The notes: generated by a model from the letters alone, not told the origin. Positions 45,405-55,195 are shown, counted from the stretch's first letter. The stretch is 64,000 nt of DNA from Flavobacterium sp. I3-2 (GCF_013389595.1 NZ_CP058306.1:3100001-3164000); one strand, 5' to 3'. Numbers and translations: made by a program.

Positions 45405-45545
45405 TTAACTATTTTTGTTATTGAATTTAGAAATGATTTCTTTTAATTTCTCTTTTCGTTTTTCTTGCGAATTTTTTTCTTTTTCCTTTTTATTATCTAC
45501 TTTCTTTTTAAAAGCCAATCGATTGGTTTCGTTACGTCTTCCCAT
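45405..45545 (-). CDS. Small basic protein, 46 residues
   Basis: An ATG at 45545 opens a 46-codon frame: MGRRNETNRLAFKKKVDNKK, followed by a Lys/Glu-rich helix (EKEKNSQEKRKEKLKEIISK) and FNNKNS. It overlaps the end of the gene at 45532 by 14 nt, the classic arrangement of translationally coupled genes. The protein would be highly basic and helical. I do not recognise it. Its A-rich codons make it less certain, but the overlap and clean start support it. Confidence 0.5.
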   Translation of the reverse strand: MGRRNETNRLAFKKKVDNKKEKEKNSQEKRKEKLKEIISKFNNKNS

Positions 45546-46074
45546 TTAATTCTCTTTTTATATCTTGAATTGATTTGTTTGTAAATAATAATTCGTTTAA
45601 CATCAATTCTTTTAATTTTTCAAAATCAGTATGTTTGATATATTTACACCAAGTTTTAGTTTCTAGAATTTCACTAATGAGTTTCATTCGTTTAGAAGTA
45701 TCTTTGGCAGTTCGTATAACATCTTTATCTGTAAATATGTTTTCGTATTTGTGATGAAAAGTTGCTGTTAAATTTGAATTAATTCGAATAAAATATAATT
45801 TTTCATTTTCGTTATTCGGAAAAAAATCAATCCATTTTGCAAAAGCTACAATTTCATTTTGAGATTTATAATCCGACGAAACTAATTTCCAACGGCAATT
45901 TGCAGCTCGACCCCAATGATTAGATTTTCTAAAAACACCATCTTCCGTAAAATAATATGAACTATTAGATTTACTAATATAATCAGGTTTTGTTTTTGGT
46001 AATTCATTTGGATTAACTTCATTAAAAATACAAAATGTATGTTTAAAAAAATTAGTTCGATTATAGGATTTCAT
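45532..46074 (-). CDS. Protein of unknown function
   Basis: This 180-residue protein has no signal peptide or membrane segment. Distinctive parts are YYFTEDGVFRKSNHWGRAAN, CRWKLVSSD and a helical C-terminus (FEKLKELMLNELL). The aromatic, charged HWGRAANCRW stretch suggests nucleic-acid or nucleotide contact, but I cannot assign a family. It is followed by the small basic ORF with a 14-nt overlap, and is divergent from the large gene at 46253. Confidence 0.55.
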   Translation of the reverse strand: MKSYNRTNFFKHTFCIFNEVNPNELPKTKPDYISKSNSSYYFTEDGVFRKSNHWGRAANCRWKLVSSDYKSQNEIVAFAKWIDFFPNNENEKLYFIRINSNLTATFHHKYENIFTDKDVIRTAKDTSKRMKLISEILETKTWCKYIKHTDFEKLKELMLNELLFTNKSIQDIKRELNGKT

Positions 46075-46252
46075 TGTAAGCTAAGAATTTTAATCAAATG
46101 TTTTTAATGTGCGTTTTAGCAAGTTTAACAAAGATACTTCTAAATCACTTTTAAATGATTATTTAACTTAAAGATTAATGTATTTTAATTTTAAGCAATA
46201 TTGTTGAAACTCGACTTAGTTTTTGTTAGTTCACTTGATTTCTTTAAAAAAA

Positions 46253-48631
46253 ATGTATCTTAGTAAATCCAAAATTGAAAGAATGAACGTTGATTATTTC
46301 GAAGAAAGTCCTTATTATTCTGTAATATCATTTCATAAAGTTATTCAAGCTTTACAAGAAATTGCAAATGAAAAAGGTGCAAAATATAGAGTTGAATATG
46401 CTAAATCTTTATTAGAAGAAATTGCAAAAATTCCTGAATTGAGTTCTGGTATAACTTCCAAAAAAATTATAAAAGACAATTCTGAATTGATTCATAATCT
46501 ACTTGCAGATTTGTTTCCGACTGCCTTGACATACAACGAAATAAAAGCTGTTAGTTTACCTTTTCATAATTATAATTTTAATTTCACAAAACGTTTTCAA
46601 CAAATTTTAGATGATGCAGGCGAATCGTTTGAAGTTAATATTAGAGATTTTGCAACTGAAGATTTTTATATACTAAGTTGTTGTTTGATTTTAAATGCAT
46701 ATTACGGTGAGAATTTTGATATTTCACGTCCACTTTTTTATGATATTCCTGACAAAGATGGAATTTTAAAACATTACCGAATAACATACAACGCTGATTT
46801 TGTAGAAATTATTCCTACCGAAAAAGCAATTATAATTAGTGATGATGACATAAGATTGTTAAAAGATAATTATGACAATATAGCAATTTGGAAAGAAAAA
46901 TTTCCACAACACAGTTGGATTTTAAAAGGTTTTGGAATAGTTACGCTTTTTGATGTTACTATAGAAAATTCAATTTCTAACTTAAAAAGTAATCTGATAA
47001 AATCCGAAGCAGAAAATAGTATCATGGATATTGTTGAGCGTTCATTTCGTTCTATTTTCAGAATTCCGAATCTTAAAGTTGGAATCGTTTTTTTAAACAA
47101 TGCTATTGATAGTTTTTTTGAAATGAATCGAAATATCAATATTACCAGTTTTTTTAATTATCCAGAATTAGATCAAAATCCAGTATTGAAATTTCAAAGT
47201 ATTCAATTTTTTAAAGAAGTGGTCAAAGCTCCAGAATATTATTGTATTTCGGATATTGATAATTTAATTGCTCAACCTCAATTTAGTTTGTACGCTACTT
47301 TATTGAAGAGTAAAAACATTGAAAGTTTTATTTTAGCTAAACTCCATAAAGTCGATTCTTTTCAAGGTTTTATTGAAGTAGTAAGCGATAAAAAATATGC
47401 GTTACATTCGGTTAATTCAAAAAAAATAAATGCTGTTTTACCTTTTATAAATGACACTGTTGAACGAATTGACAGTGAAATAAAAAATCAATTCGAAGCA
47501 ATTATCCAACGTGAGTTTACAACAATTCATCCTAGTGTTTATTGGAAATTTCTTGACGAAGCAAAAAATTATTTCAGATTTTCGAATGATAATGTGAATT
47601 ATGTTTTTAAAGAAATTGAATTTGATTTTGTTTATCCCTTATTTGGAGAAACCGATATCAAAGGTTCTTCTTATTTAAGAAATCTAGCCACTAAAAACGA
47701 TATCGAAAACCAATTGAATGAATTGATTAATATGTTTGATTACGCTCGAAAATTGAGTTCAAATTTATTGTTTGAACAACGTTTTACGGAGTTAAGTTCA
47801 TACAAAAATGAATTCATCGATGATTTAAATACCTATACTGAATTTCAAATTCAAAATTACATCAATCAAAACATTCATCCTGTATTAAAAAAATTCGATG
47901 AATTTGAATTGATGAAACCTTTGGTGCAATCTTATGCCAAAAAATTAGATTCTACATTAACCAAATATTGCCCTTTTAGAAGCAAATATGATGCTGCAAT
48001 AATTAAAGTTAACAAAGATCTAGCTGAAGTAATTGATGTTTCTCAGCAAAAAATACAAAAGGTTTTTCCTCATTATTTTGAACGTTTCAAATCAGATGGC
48101 ATTGAACATAATGCTTATATAGGTTCAAGTATCAGTCCAGATTTAATATATGATAATTTGTATTTATACAATTTGCGATTGTGGCAAATTCAGACGATGT
48201 GCGAAATGGTTCGAAATCATTATACTATTAATGCTGATTTAGAAATTGAATTAACATCTTTAATTTTAGTTTATAATTATCCAATAAATATTCGTTTTCG
48301 ATTTGACGAAAAACGTTTCGATGTAGCTTCGAGTAGTGATGTTCGTTTTCAAATGATAAAAAAACGAATAGATAAAGCAAATAAAAAAAATGAAGAAGAA
48401 CGAATTGTTAGGTCTCGCTTTTTGACCATTGTTTATCTAAATGAAAATGATAAAAAGGAATATCAACGATATTTAAATTTTTTAATTCAAAAAAACTTTT
48501 TTATTGGAAAAATTGAGGATTTTGAAATTGAAGATTTACAAGACATATCTGGATTAAGAGCCATGCGAATTGAAATTAATTTAGAATTACAATTAGAAAA
48601 GAATATCCGTTTCTCTTATTTAGATTTGTAA
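46253..48631 (+). CDS. Large cytoplasmic protein of unknown function
   Basis: This protein of about 792 residues has no signal peptide or membrane helix. It looks mostly helical, with a central regulatory-looking region (FGIVTLFDVTIENSISNLKSNL near residues 230-250). I have a weak memory of Flavobacteriaceae proteins of this length labelled GAF-domain proteins, which this may be; the GAF fold cannot be confirmed by eye. I use the ATG at 46253, which follows an A-rich tract, rather than a TTG at 46223. Its stop lies 4 nt from the end of the convergent YARHG pseudogene. Confidence 0.55.
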   Translation: MYLSKSKIERMNVDYFEESPYYSVISFHKVIQALQEIANEKGAKYRVEYAKSLLEEIAKIPELSSGITSKKIIKDNSELIHNLLADLFPTALTYNEIKAVSLPFHNYNFNFTKRFQQILDDAGESFEVNIRDFATEDFYILSCCLILNAYYGENFDISRPLFYDIPDKDGILKHYRITYNADFVEIIPTEKAIIISDDDIRLLKDNYDNIAIWKEKFPQHSWILKGFGIVTLFDVTIENSISNLKSNLIKSEAENSIMDIVERSFRSIFRIPNLKVGIVFLNNAIDSFFEMNRNINITSFFNYPELDQNPVLKFQSIQFFKEVVKAPEYYCISDIDNLIAQPQFSLYATLLKSKNIESFILAKLHKVDSFQGFIEVVSDKKYALHSVNSKKINAVLPFINDTVERIDSEIKNQFEAIIQREFTTIHPSVYWKFLDEAKNYFRFSNDNVNYVFKEIEFDFVYPLFGETDIKGSSYLRNLATKNDIENQLNELINMFDYARKLSSNLLFEQRFTELSSYKNEFIDDLNTYTEFQIQNYINQNIHPVLKKFDEFELMKPLVQSYAKKLDSTLTKYCPFRSKYDAAIIKVNKDLAEVIDVSQQKIQKVFPHYFERFKSDGIEHNAYIGSSISPDLIYDNLYLYNLRLWQIQTMCEMVRNHYTINADLEIELTSLILVYNYPINIRFRFDEKRFDVASSSDVRFQMIKKRIDKANKKNEEERIVRSRFLTIVYLNENDKKEYQRYLNFLIQKNFFIGKIEDFEIEDLQDISGLRAMRIEINLELQLEKNIRFSYLDL

Positions 48632-48635
48632 TAAT

Positions 48636-49370
48636 TTAACCAGCAACACGATCTGTTTCAAAAACAATTCCTTCTGTTGTTAGTTTAAAAATATACCAAG
48701 ATTGATATTCATCTTCCGATTGATAATCAGAATAGCCATCATCGAATTCACCAAAAATTTCAGAATGGCTATTCATACCATATTCAATTTGAACTGTATC
48801 ATAAAAAAATCGAATTGCAAATTTATAGACTGCAAAACCATCATCTAATGAGATTGAATATAATCCAGAATCTTTGTTCCAATTAATACCATCTAGATTT
48901 ATGTAATTTAATGTTGTTTTTAAATCAGACAATTGATTTTGAAAATATTCGGTGTTTTCAAGCTTTTTAAGATATTTAGAAAGTAAAGCTTGATTGTTAG
49001 AATTTAATGCATTTTTTAATTCTTTTAAATCTCGAATCGCACGATCTCTTTTTGATTTTTCTTTTGATTCTAAATTTTTTATTAATTCAATATTTTTTGA
49101 TTCAATTTATGAAAAATTTATTATTTGATTTGAATCTACTTTTTTATACCATTTTTTAGTTTCAAAATATCTTGTCAATCGATCAGAAGAAAAATTATAG
49201 CCTTTTCTTGCGAATATTTCATTGCGTAATAAAGCCAATTCTTCTAAACTTTTACCTGTAAGTTGTTTTTCTTTCAAAATCACTGAATTGCAATTACTAC
49301 AATCTGTTAAATTTTGAGAAAAAATATTTTGAGAAATTGAAAATAAAATAAAAAATAAATAATTTTTCAT
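48636..49370 (-). pseudogene. YARHG domain protein broken by one in-frame stop
   Basis: One reading frame of 245 codons runs from the ATG at 49370 to the stop at 48636, interrupted only by TAA at 49107-49109. The front part has a signal peptide (FFILFSISQNIFSQ) and a YARHG domain (LALLRNEIFARKGYNFSSDR, YFETKKWY). The rest continues IESKNIELIKNLE, a charged helix, and a beta-rich end (FAIRFFYDTVQIEYGMNSHS). The family normally continues through this point, so TAA most likely replaced a sense codon such as GAA, AAA or CAA. Downstream there is only a TTG that could restart. Confidence 0.75.
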
Positions 49371-49381
49371 GTTTTGATGTT

Positions 49382-50563
49382 TTATAAACGAGCGAATGCA
49401 ATAATAAAAGCTGATACTGAAACTATAATTCCAATCATAAACACGGTATAAGCTACTCTTAAAATTTTATATTTTCTGTCAAGAACTAATCCTAAATAGT
49501 ATAAATCTTTTATTAAAGTATCGTATAAATAATCTCGATCAATCATTAAATCGTTCATTGCTTTGGTATACGTTTCTAAAGGCATCTTATAAAAATTACC
49601 AAAAAATAATAAATTTACGGACTTCTTTTTAACATCATCATCAGTAAAAGTTCCGCTTGTAACTTTAGGTTTAGTTGATAAAATAGTACAAACAATTGTA
49701 ATTACACTAAAGATTAATAAAATAAAAGTTGGAATAATCAAATGTGTGTTTCTTGGGCTATCCAATTTTGGAATTATCGCTGTCAAAACAATCGAAATAA
49801 TAATCGCATTTACAGAAAGTAAAATATTAGCTTTGCTATCCGCAATTGCACTTAATTGAGTGTGATTATTTAATGTTGTTCGAAACAGTGTATCAATTCC
49901 ACGTTCTGGACGTTCAAGTTTTTCTAATTTTTTCTTTTTGATTTCTTTGTTGGTTTCTTTATCTTTTTTTTGTGAATTTTCTAATTGTTTAAAGATTTCA
50001 AAAATGGTTTTTTCTTTTTTTGGTTGCCAATGTTTCTTAGCATAATCTGTATAAAAACAATGTTTTTTAGAAAGCATTTCAAAGTTTTCTAAGCACCATT
50101 TTTCGTCAGATATTTCTACTTTATATGTTTGTTCAATTTCTTTTTTAAGCAGGATATTAGTTTCGCAGTAATTTTCTTTTGTAAAATGATAATAATCAGC
50201 ATCTCGCAAACACATTTCTAAATAGGTTTGCGGCACATTTTCTAATTTTGTAGCTCGAATAATCAATGCAATAATTTCGATGTTTAAGTGATGATTTGGA
50301 AATTGATTCAAAAAATCTTTCAAAATAAAGATGCTATTTTCTTCATGATTTTCACCTCCCATAATATATCCTGTATCATGAAACCAAGCAGCCATTTTTA
50401 GATGTAATGTATCCTCGTTGTTAATGCTTTCTCCTTTAATTATCTCATCTACAGCTAATACAACATTTAAAGTATGTGTAAAATTATGATACAGATATTC
50501 CGAAGATAGTTTATCTTTGAATAAATTAAATACAAACTGTTCAGCGGTTAAGAGTATATCCAT
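49382..50563 (-). CDS. HD phosphohydrolase fused to a Pycsar-type membrane effector domain
   Basis: This 393-residue protein has two parts. Residues 1-170 are an HD-type phosphohydrolase (H30, H62-D63 in AAWFHDTGY, H73, D121). Residues 225-393 match the Pycsar effector membrane domain (PycTM, DUF5706), whose hallmark here is AIADSKANILLSVNAIIISI (239-258), with helices near 250-265, 276-297 and 370-390. A Lys-rich linker joins them. In Pycsar anti-phage systems PycTM disrupts the membrane when cCMP or cUMP binds. No cyclase gene is near. It lies head to head with the gene at 50591, 27 nt apart. Confidence 0.8.
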   Translation of the reverse strand: MDILLTAEQFVFNLFKDKLSSEYLYHNFTHTLNVVLAVDEIIKGESINNEDTLHLKMAAWFHDTGYIMGGENHEENSIFILKDFLNQFPNHHLNIEIIALIIRATKLENVPQTYLEMCLRDADYYHFTKENYCETNILLKKEIEQTYKVEISDEKWCLENFEMLSKKHCFYTDYAKKHWQPKKEKTIFEIFKQLENSQKKDKETNKEIKKKKLEKLERPERGIDTLFRTTLNNHTQLSAIADSKANILLSVNAIIISIVLTAIIPKLDSPRNTHLIIPTFILLIFSVITIVCTILSTKPKVTSGTFTDDDVKKKSVNLLFFGNFYKMPLETYTKAMNDLMIDRDYLYDTLIKDLYYLGLVLDRKYKILRVAYTVFMIGIIVSVSAFIIAFARL

Positions 50564-50590
50564 CTTAGTTTTTCTTTAAAAGATAAATTT

Positions 50591-53500
50591 ATGAAATTTA
50601 ATTATAAAGTTTACCATCTTTTGTTTTTTAGTTCTGCACTAATCTTGCTGAATTCTTGTGCAACTTTTCATCAACAACAAGGAAGTAAATTATCTGAAAC
50701 TATTTCTCCAATTGATACAATGAAAAGCATAAACCACAAATTCATTTTGATAGGTGATGGAGGAAATGCTAATGATTCAATTTCTGAACCTAATTTTAAA
50801 TTTCTTAAGCAACGTATATCTAATTCAGACAAAAACACTACTGTTCTTTTTCTTGGTGATAATATTTATCCAAAAGGATTACCAGATAGTTTAAATCCGG
50901 CGCGTAAAACGGCAGAAGAAATTTTAAATAAACAATTAGATCTGGTTGAAGACTTTGAAGGTAAAACAATTTTCTTAGCTGGAAATCATGATTGGTATAG
51001 TAAACTTGAAGGTTTAATTGAACAGAAGAATTATGTTAATAAGCATTTGAACAACAAAAAGGCTTTTATGCCAAAGAAATATGAGTCTATTGACAAAATT
51101 GAAATCAATGACGACATAACTTTAATTACCATTGACAGCGAATGGTTTATTCAAGATTGGAATAAATATGAAAATATCAATAAAGAGAGTGAAATTAGAA
51201 ATCGTGAAGATTTTTTCGAAGAGTTTAAAAGCTTAATTAACAAAAATCAGAATAAAGTAACATTAGTTGCAATTCATCATCCTTTGTTTTCTGGTGGAGA
51301 TCATGCAGGTTATTTTTCATTTAGAAAACATATCTTTCCAATTAAAAATATACCATTGCCTGTTTTAGGTTCTGTAATTAATTACCTTCGAAAAACTACT
51401 GGAGCTAGTCCAGCTGATACACAATATAAACTTTATCAATCTTTGATTAAGCGATTGAAAACAATTGCCATGAACCAAAATCAAGTGATTTTTATTTCTG
51501 GTCATGATCATAATTTACAATATATCGAACAAGAAGGTGTTAAACAAATAATTAGTGGTTCAGCTTCAAAGATTGAAGAAGCTAGAGCGATTGAACCAAT
51601 TAGTTTTTCTGTTGGTAAATTTGGTTATGGAATTTTAGATGTTTATGATGATAAAGAAACCGAGTTAAAATTTTATGTAACAGAAAATAATGAAGAAAAT
51701 CTAGTTTTTCAACGTTCAATTTATAAACAAGAACCTTATACTAAAGTTTTTCCTGAAGTTTTAGAAACTGAAAAAACAACTTCGATATATCGAGTAGAGA
51801 AAACTAAAAAGAGTGATTTTTATAAATTTCTTTTCGGAAATCACTATCGAACTATTTATGGTATAGATATAACTGCTCCGGTTGTAAATCTTGATACAAT
51901 TTTTGGAGGTTTGAAACCAACAATTTCAGGCGGAGGTAATCAATCCATGTCTTTGCGATTAGAAGACGCCAATGGAAAAGAATATGTAATGCGAGGTGTT
52001 AAGAAAAATGCAAGTCAATTTTTACAAACCGCTGTTTTTAAAGATGTTTATGTAAAAGATAAACTTAAAAAAACTTATGTTTTATCTTTTGTTGATGATT
52101 TTTATACCACATCGCATCCTTATGTTCCATTTATTATGGCTGACTTTGCAGATGCAGCTAATTTATATCATACAAATCCAAAATTATATTATATTCCAAA
52201 ACAAAATGCTTTAGGAAAATATAACGATTCTTATGGTGATGAACTGTATATGATAGAAGAGCGTCCAAGTAGTTCACAAATTGATGCACCTAATTTCGGA
52301 AATCCTGTTGATATTGTTAGTACTCAAGATGTTCTTCAGAATATCGAAAAAGATTCAAAATATTGTGTTGATGAACAAATGTATTTGAGAGCTCGCGTTT
52401 TTGATTTTTTAATTGGAGATTGGGATCGTCATGCAGATCAATGGCGTTGGAGCGAATTCAGGGAAGGTGATTCTGTAGTTTACCGACCAATTGGTCGAGA
52501 TCGAGATCAAGCATTTGCAAAAATTGATGGAAAATTATTAAAATTGATTATGTATTCTCCAGCAATGCGTCATATGCAAAGCTTTAATGGAAAATTTGGT
52601 AATCCAAGATGGATGAACAAGACGGCATTTCCTTTAGATAAAGTTTTTTTACAGAGCATGAAATTAGAAGATTGGCAAAAAACAGCGAAAGAAATTGTAG
52701 TTAGTATTTCTGATGAAGTGATAATTGAAGCTTTTTCTAAAATGCCATTAGAAGTTCAAACTAAAGAAACAAATGATATTCAAGAAATTTTAAAAGAACG
52801 TCGCGAAAATTTAGTTGCTTTTACTGAAAAATATTATCATGAATTAATGAAATATGGTGTGGTTGCAGCCACAAATAAAGACAATATATTAAAGATAAAA
52901 ACGTCAAAAGAAAAAGTTGTAGTTCAAGAAGTTCAATTAAAAAAATCTGGAGAGCAACAAGTTCGTACTTATAGTTACGACCCCAAAGTCACAAAAGAAA
53001 TTTGGATTTATGGTCTTAATGATGAAGATAGATTTGAAGTTACAGGTGAGAAATCATCTATTTTAATACGATTAATAGGAGGAAAAAGTCACGATTATTA
53101 CGATATTTCAAGTAGAAACAAAATAAAAATTTACGATTATAAATCAGAAGTAAGTACTATCATTCCTGGTAGAAATACTAGAAAAATACTTAGAGATAAT
53201 TACGATCGAAATTCATATGATTATCGAAATTCTCCAATAAATACTTTTACATTATTGCCAGATTTGAATTATAATAAGGATAATGGTATTATGTTAGGAT
53301 TTAATGCGAATTTAATTTCGCAAAAATTTATTTACCATCCTTTTTCTCAACAACACAATTTACGCGCAAAAATCGATTTTGCAACTTCAGGAACTATTGT
53401 TGAATATTTAGGGAAATTTAAAAATAATTCACGTAGTTGGTATTTTCAAATTGATGGAGTAGCTACAACTTCTAATTTTTCCCAAAACTATTTTGGTTAC

Positions 53501-54283
53501 GGAAATGAAACTGGCTATAACAGAGATTTATTTAAAATTAATTATAATCGTGTTCGTACTGCGCAATACAATTTCAAACCATCATATAATTATATGGGTA
53601 GAAATGGTGGTAATTTCTTAGTTGGACCAACTTTCGAATCAGTAAAAATTATGAATACAAATGATCGATTTATTGATACAAATTTAGATACCGATCATGA
53701 TAATTATAAATCACAAGCTTTTTATGGTATTCAAGGAAAATACGAATTCGAAAATTATAACCATAAGTCAAATCCATCTTTAGGATTAGGATTTTTATTG
53801 CATTATGCCTTTAGATCAAATACAAAAAATTTCAATGAAAACCATTCAGCGATTACTAGTAAATTGCATGTGCTATTTCCTTTAACTTATTCAAACATTG
53901 TTACTCTGGAAACTTCATTTTACGGCAAAACAATGATTGGAGATCATTATCATTTTTATCAAGCTGCTGACTTAGGAAGTAATACTTTTTTACGTGGTTA
54001 TAGACAAAATAGATTTGTTGGTAGAACTGCTTTTGCTCAATCTACAAACATTAATTTTAAAATAAGTGATTGGAATGACGGCATTATTCCGCTTTCATAT
54101 GGTGGTTTTATTGGATATGATTACGGTCGTGTATGGCAAGATAATGAAAAGTCTGATAAATGGCATTCAAGTTATGGAGGTGGTTTATGGATGAATGTTA
54201 TTGAAACTATAACTTTAAAAGTTAATGTTTTTAAAAGTTCAGAAGATGTTATGTTTACTTTTGGATTAGGAGTAGGTTTCTAA
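50591..54283 (+). CDS. Metallophosphoesterase fused to an outer-membrane beta-barrel
   Basis: This 1,230-residue lipoprotein (LILLNSCATF, Cys23) starts with a calcineurin-like phosphoesterase domain. All metal motifs are present: LIGDGGNAND (about 52), LGDNIY, LAGNHDW, AIHHPLFSGGDHAGY and SGHDHNLQ. A middle region (about 380-840) is not recognised; it includes DFLIGDWDRHADQWRW and RPIGRDRDQAFAKIDG, which resemble a kinase-like metal site. The last 350 residues form a surface-antigen/Omp85-like barrel ending FTFGLGVGF. It sits in the outer membrane with the enzyme probably in the periplasm. Substrate unknown. Confidence 0.8.
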   Translation: MKFNYKVYHLLFFSSALILLNSCATFHQQQGSKLSETISPIDTMKSINHKFILIGDGGNANDSISEPNFKFLKQRISNSDKNTTVLFLGDNIYPKGLPDSLNPARKTAEEILNKQLDLVEDFEGKTIFLAGNHDWYSKLEGLIEQKNYVNKHLNNKKAFMPKKYESIDKIEINDDITLITIDSEWFIQDWNKYENINKESEIRNREDFFEEFKSLINKNQNKVTLVAIHHPLFSGGDHAGYFSFRKHIFPIKNIPLPVLGSVINYLRKTTGASPADTQYKLYQSLIKRLKTIAMNQNQVIFISGHDHNLQYIEQEGVKQIISGSASKIEEARAIEPISFSVGKFGYGILDVYDDKETELKFYVTENNEENLVFQRSIYKQEPYTKVFPEVLETEKTTSIYRVEKTKKSDFYKFLFGNHYRTIYGIDITAPVVNLDTIFGGLKPTISGGGNQSMSLRLEDANGKEYVMRGVKKNASQFLQTAVFKDVYVKDKLKKTYVLSFVDDFYTTSHPYVPFIMADFADAANLYHTNPKLYYIPKQNALGKYNDSYGDELYMIEERPSSSQIDAPNFGNPVDIVSTQDVLQNIEKDSKYCVDEQMYLRARVFDFLIGDWDRHADQWRWSEFREGDSVVYRPIGRDRDQAFAKIDGKLLKLIMYSPAMRHMQSFNGKFGNPRWMNKTAFPLDKVFLQSMKLEDWQKTAKEIVVSISDEVIIEAFSKMPLEVQTKETNDIQEILKERRENLVAFTEKYYHELMKYGVVAATNKDNILKIKTSKEKVVVQEVQLKKSGEQQVRTYSYDPKVTKEIWIYGLNDEDRFEVTGEKSSILIRLIGGKSHDYYDISSRNKIKIYDYKSEVSTIIPGRNTRKILRDNYDRNSYDYRNSPINTFTLLPDLNYNKDNGIMLGFNANLISQKFIYHPFSQQHNLRAKIDFATSGTIVEYLGKFKNNSRSWYFQIDGVATTSNFSQNYFGYGNETGYNRDLFKINYNRVRTAQYNFKPSYNYMGRNGGNFLVGPTFESVKIMNTNDRFIDTNLDTDHDNYKSQAFYGIQGKYEFENYNHKSNPSLGLGFLLHYAFRSNTKNFNENHSAITSKLHVLFPLTYSNIVTLETSFYGKTMIGDHYHFYQAADLGSNTFLRGYRQNRFVGRTAFAQSTNINFKISDWNDGIIPLSYGGFIGYDYGRVWQDNEKSDKWHSSYGGGLWMNVIETITLKVNVFKSSEDVMFTFGLGVGF

Positions 54284-54348
54284 TCCAGACACTGTGTATA
54301 TGCAAAAAAAAGTTCAGTATTAAGTTAAGCTACATTTTTGTATAAATT

Positions 54349-54977
54349 AACCTGTTGGATGTAATTAAATTGTTTGATTTTTAATATTGTTTATTGGTCT
54401 ATCAAAGATGATTTATTGATATATAGCACCAAAGTTAAAGCTGTTATTTTTGCCAAAATTGTTTTGCCTGTTCGAGCAAACTCTCGGGTCTTGTTTTAAA
54501 CCCCTCAAAAGTTTTAGCATAATTGTTTATAATCCTGAACTGGTCGCATAGTTGTGAAAATAATGTTCATTCATTTGTTATTATTTTTAATTTAGGAATC
54601 CATGATGTGCTTCGCAACTCAATTCTTTTTCTTGATTTCCTAAAAATATAAGGTTGGAGTTTGTAATCTTTCTGATTAGCTCTTTTTGGTGTTTCTAATT
54701 TGATATTTACAGTTTGAAACAAATCTAATTGAATACTTTGAGATAAGTAACCTCTATCTCCAATTAATACACAATCAGACATTTTTTTTTACAGTCGTTC
54801 GATTTATACTCTAATTTACAATCCAAAGAACTTATAACTTCTAAAACTCTAAAATAATTCTTCACTATATTTGACATAGATATTGGCTTGTTTATCGACT
54901 TCAAGGTACTGAATTTCAGAATATTGACCAATATCTATTCCATTTATTTTATTTGAAATAATTACACCCAACAGGTT
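54349..54977 (-). mobile_element. IS982-family remnant with internal deletion
   Basis: Nineteen-base inverted repeats bound the element: AACCTGTTGGATGTAATTA at 54349-54367 and, on the other strand, AACCTGTTGGGTGTAATTA at 54959-54977 (one mismatch). Between them the minus strand encodes the C-terminal half of an IS982-type transposase (VLIGDRGYLSQSIQLDLFQ, IKLETPKRANQKDYK, RKSRKRIE), then frameshifted traces of its end (NNYAK, FEGFKTR). At 629 bp it is well short of the usual length of about 1 kb. It is non-functional. No clear target duplication is visible. Apart from this, the gap from 54284 to 55140 holds nothing I can identify. Confidence 0.75.
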
Positions 54978-55141
54978 ATAATTAACAATAATTCAATAGC
55001 AAAAACATAATTTTAATTCATTAAAAAACAGCAATATTGAAATTTTAAATGTTAATCAAATTTAAATGAATAAAAATTTTCAGTGAGAAAAAAGTAAGTT
55101 TTAAAATTATCTTAACAAAAGATATATTTTTAAAAGAGTAA

Positions 55142-55180
55142 AAAAAATGTTTCGAATCTTAATTCGAAACATTTTTTTAT
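55142..55180 (-). terminator. Terminator of the DUF808 gene
   Basis: ATGTTTCGAA (55148-55157) pairs with TTCGAAACAT (55164-55173), flanked by A on the left and T on the right. It works for the minus-strand gene ending at 55196. Confidence 0.85.
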
Positions 55181-55195
55181 ATTATAGAAACATAT

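Noticed and set aside
49382-54283. A complete Pycsar defence operon
   Set aside because: Only the PycTM-type domain is present. I found no nucleotide cyclase gene nearby, and the divergent partner is a metallophosphoesterase-barrel protein.
54284-54348. A second IS256 end next to the IS982 remnant (CAGACACTGTGTATATGCAAAA)
   Set aside because: It shares only ACTGTGTA and an A run with the IS256 left end at 39920. That is too short to support a second element.
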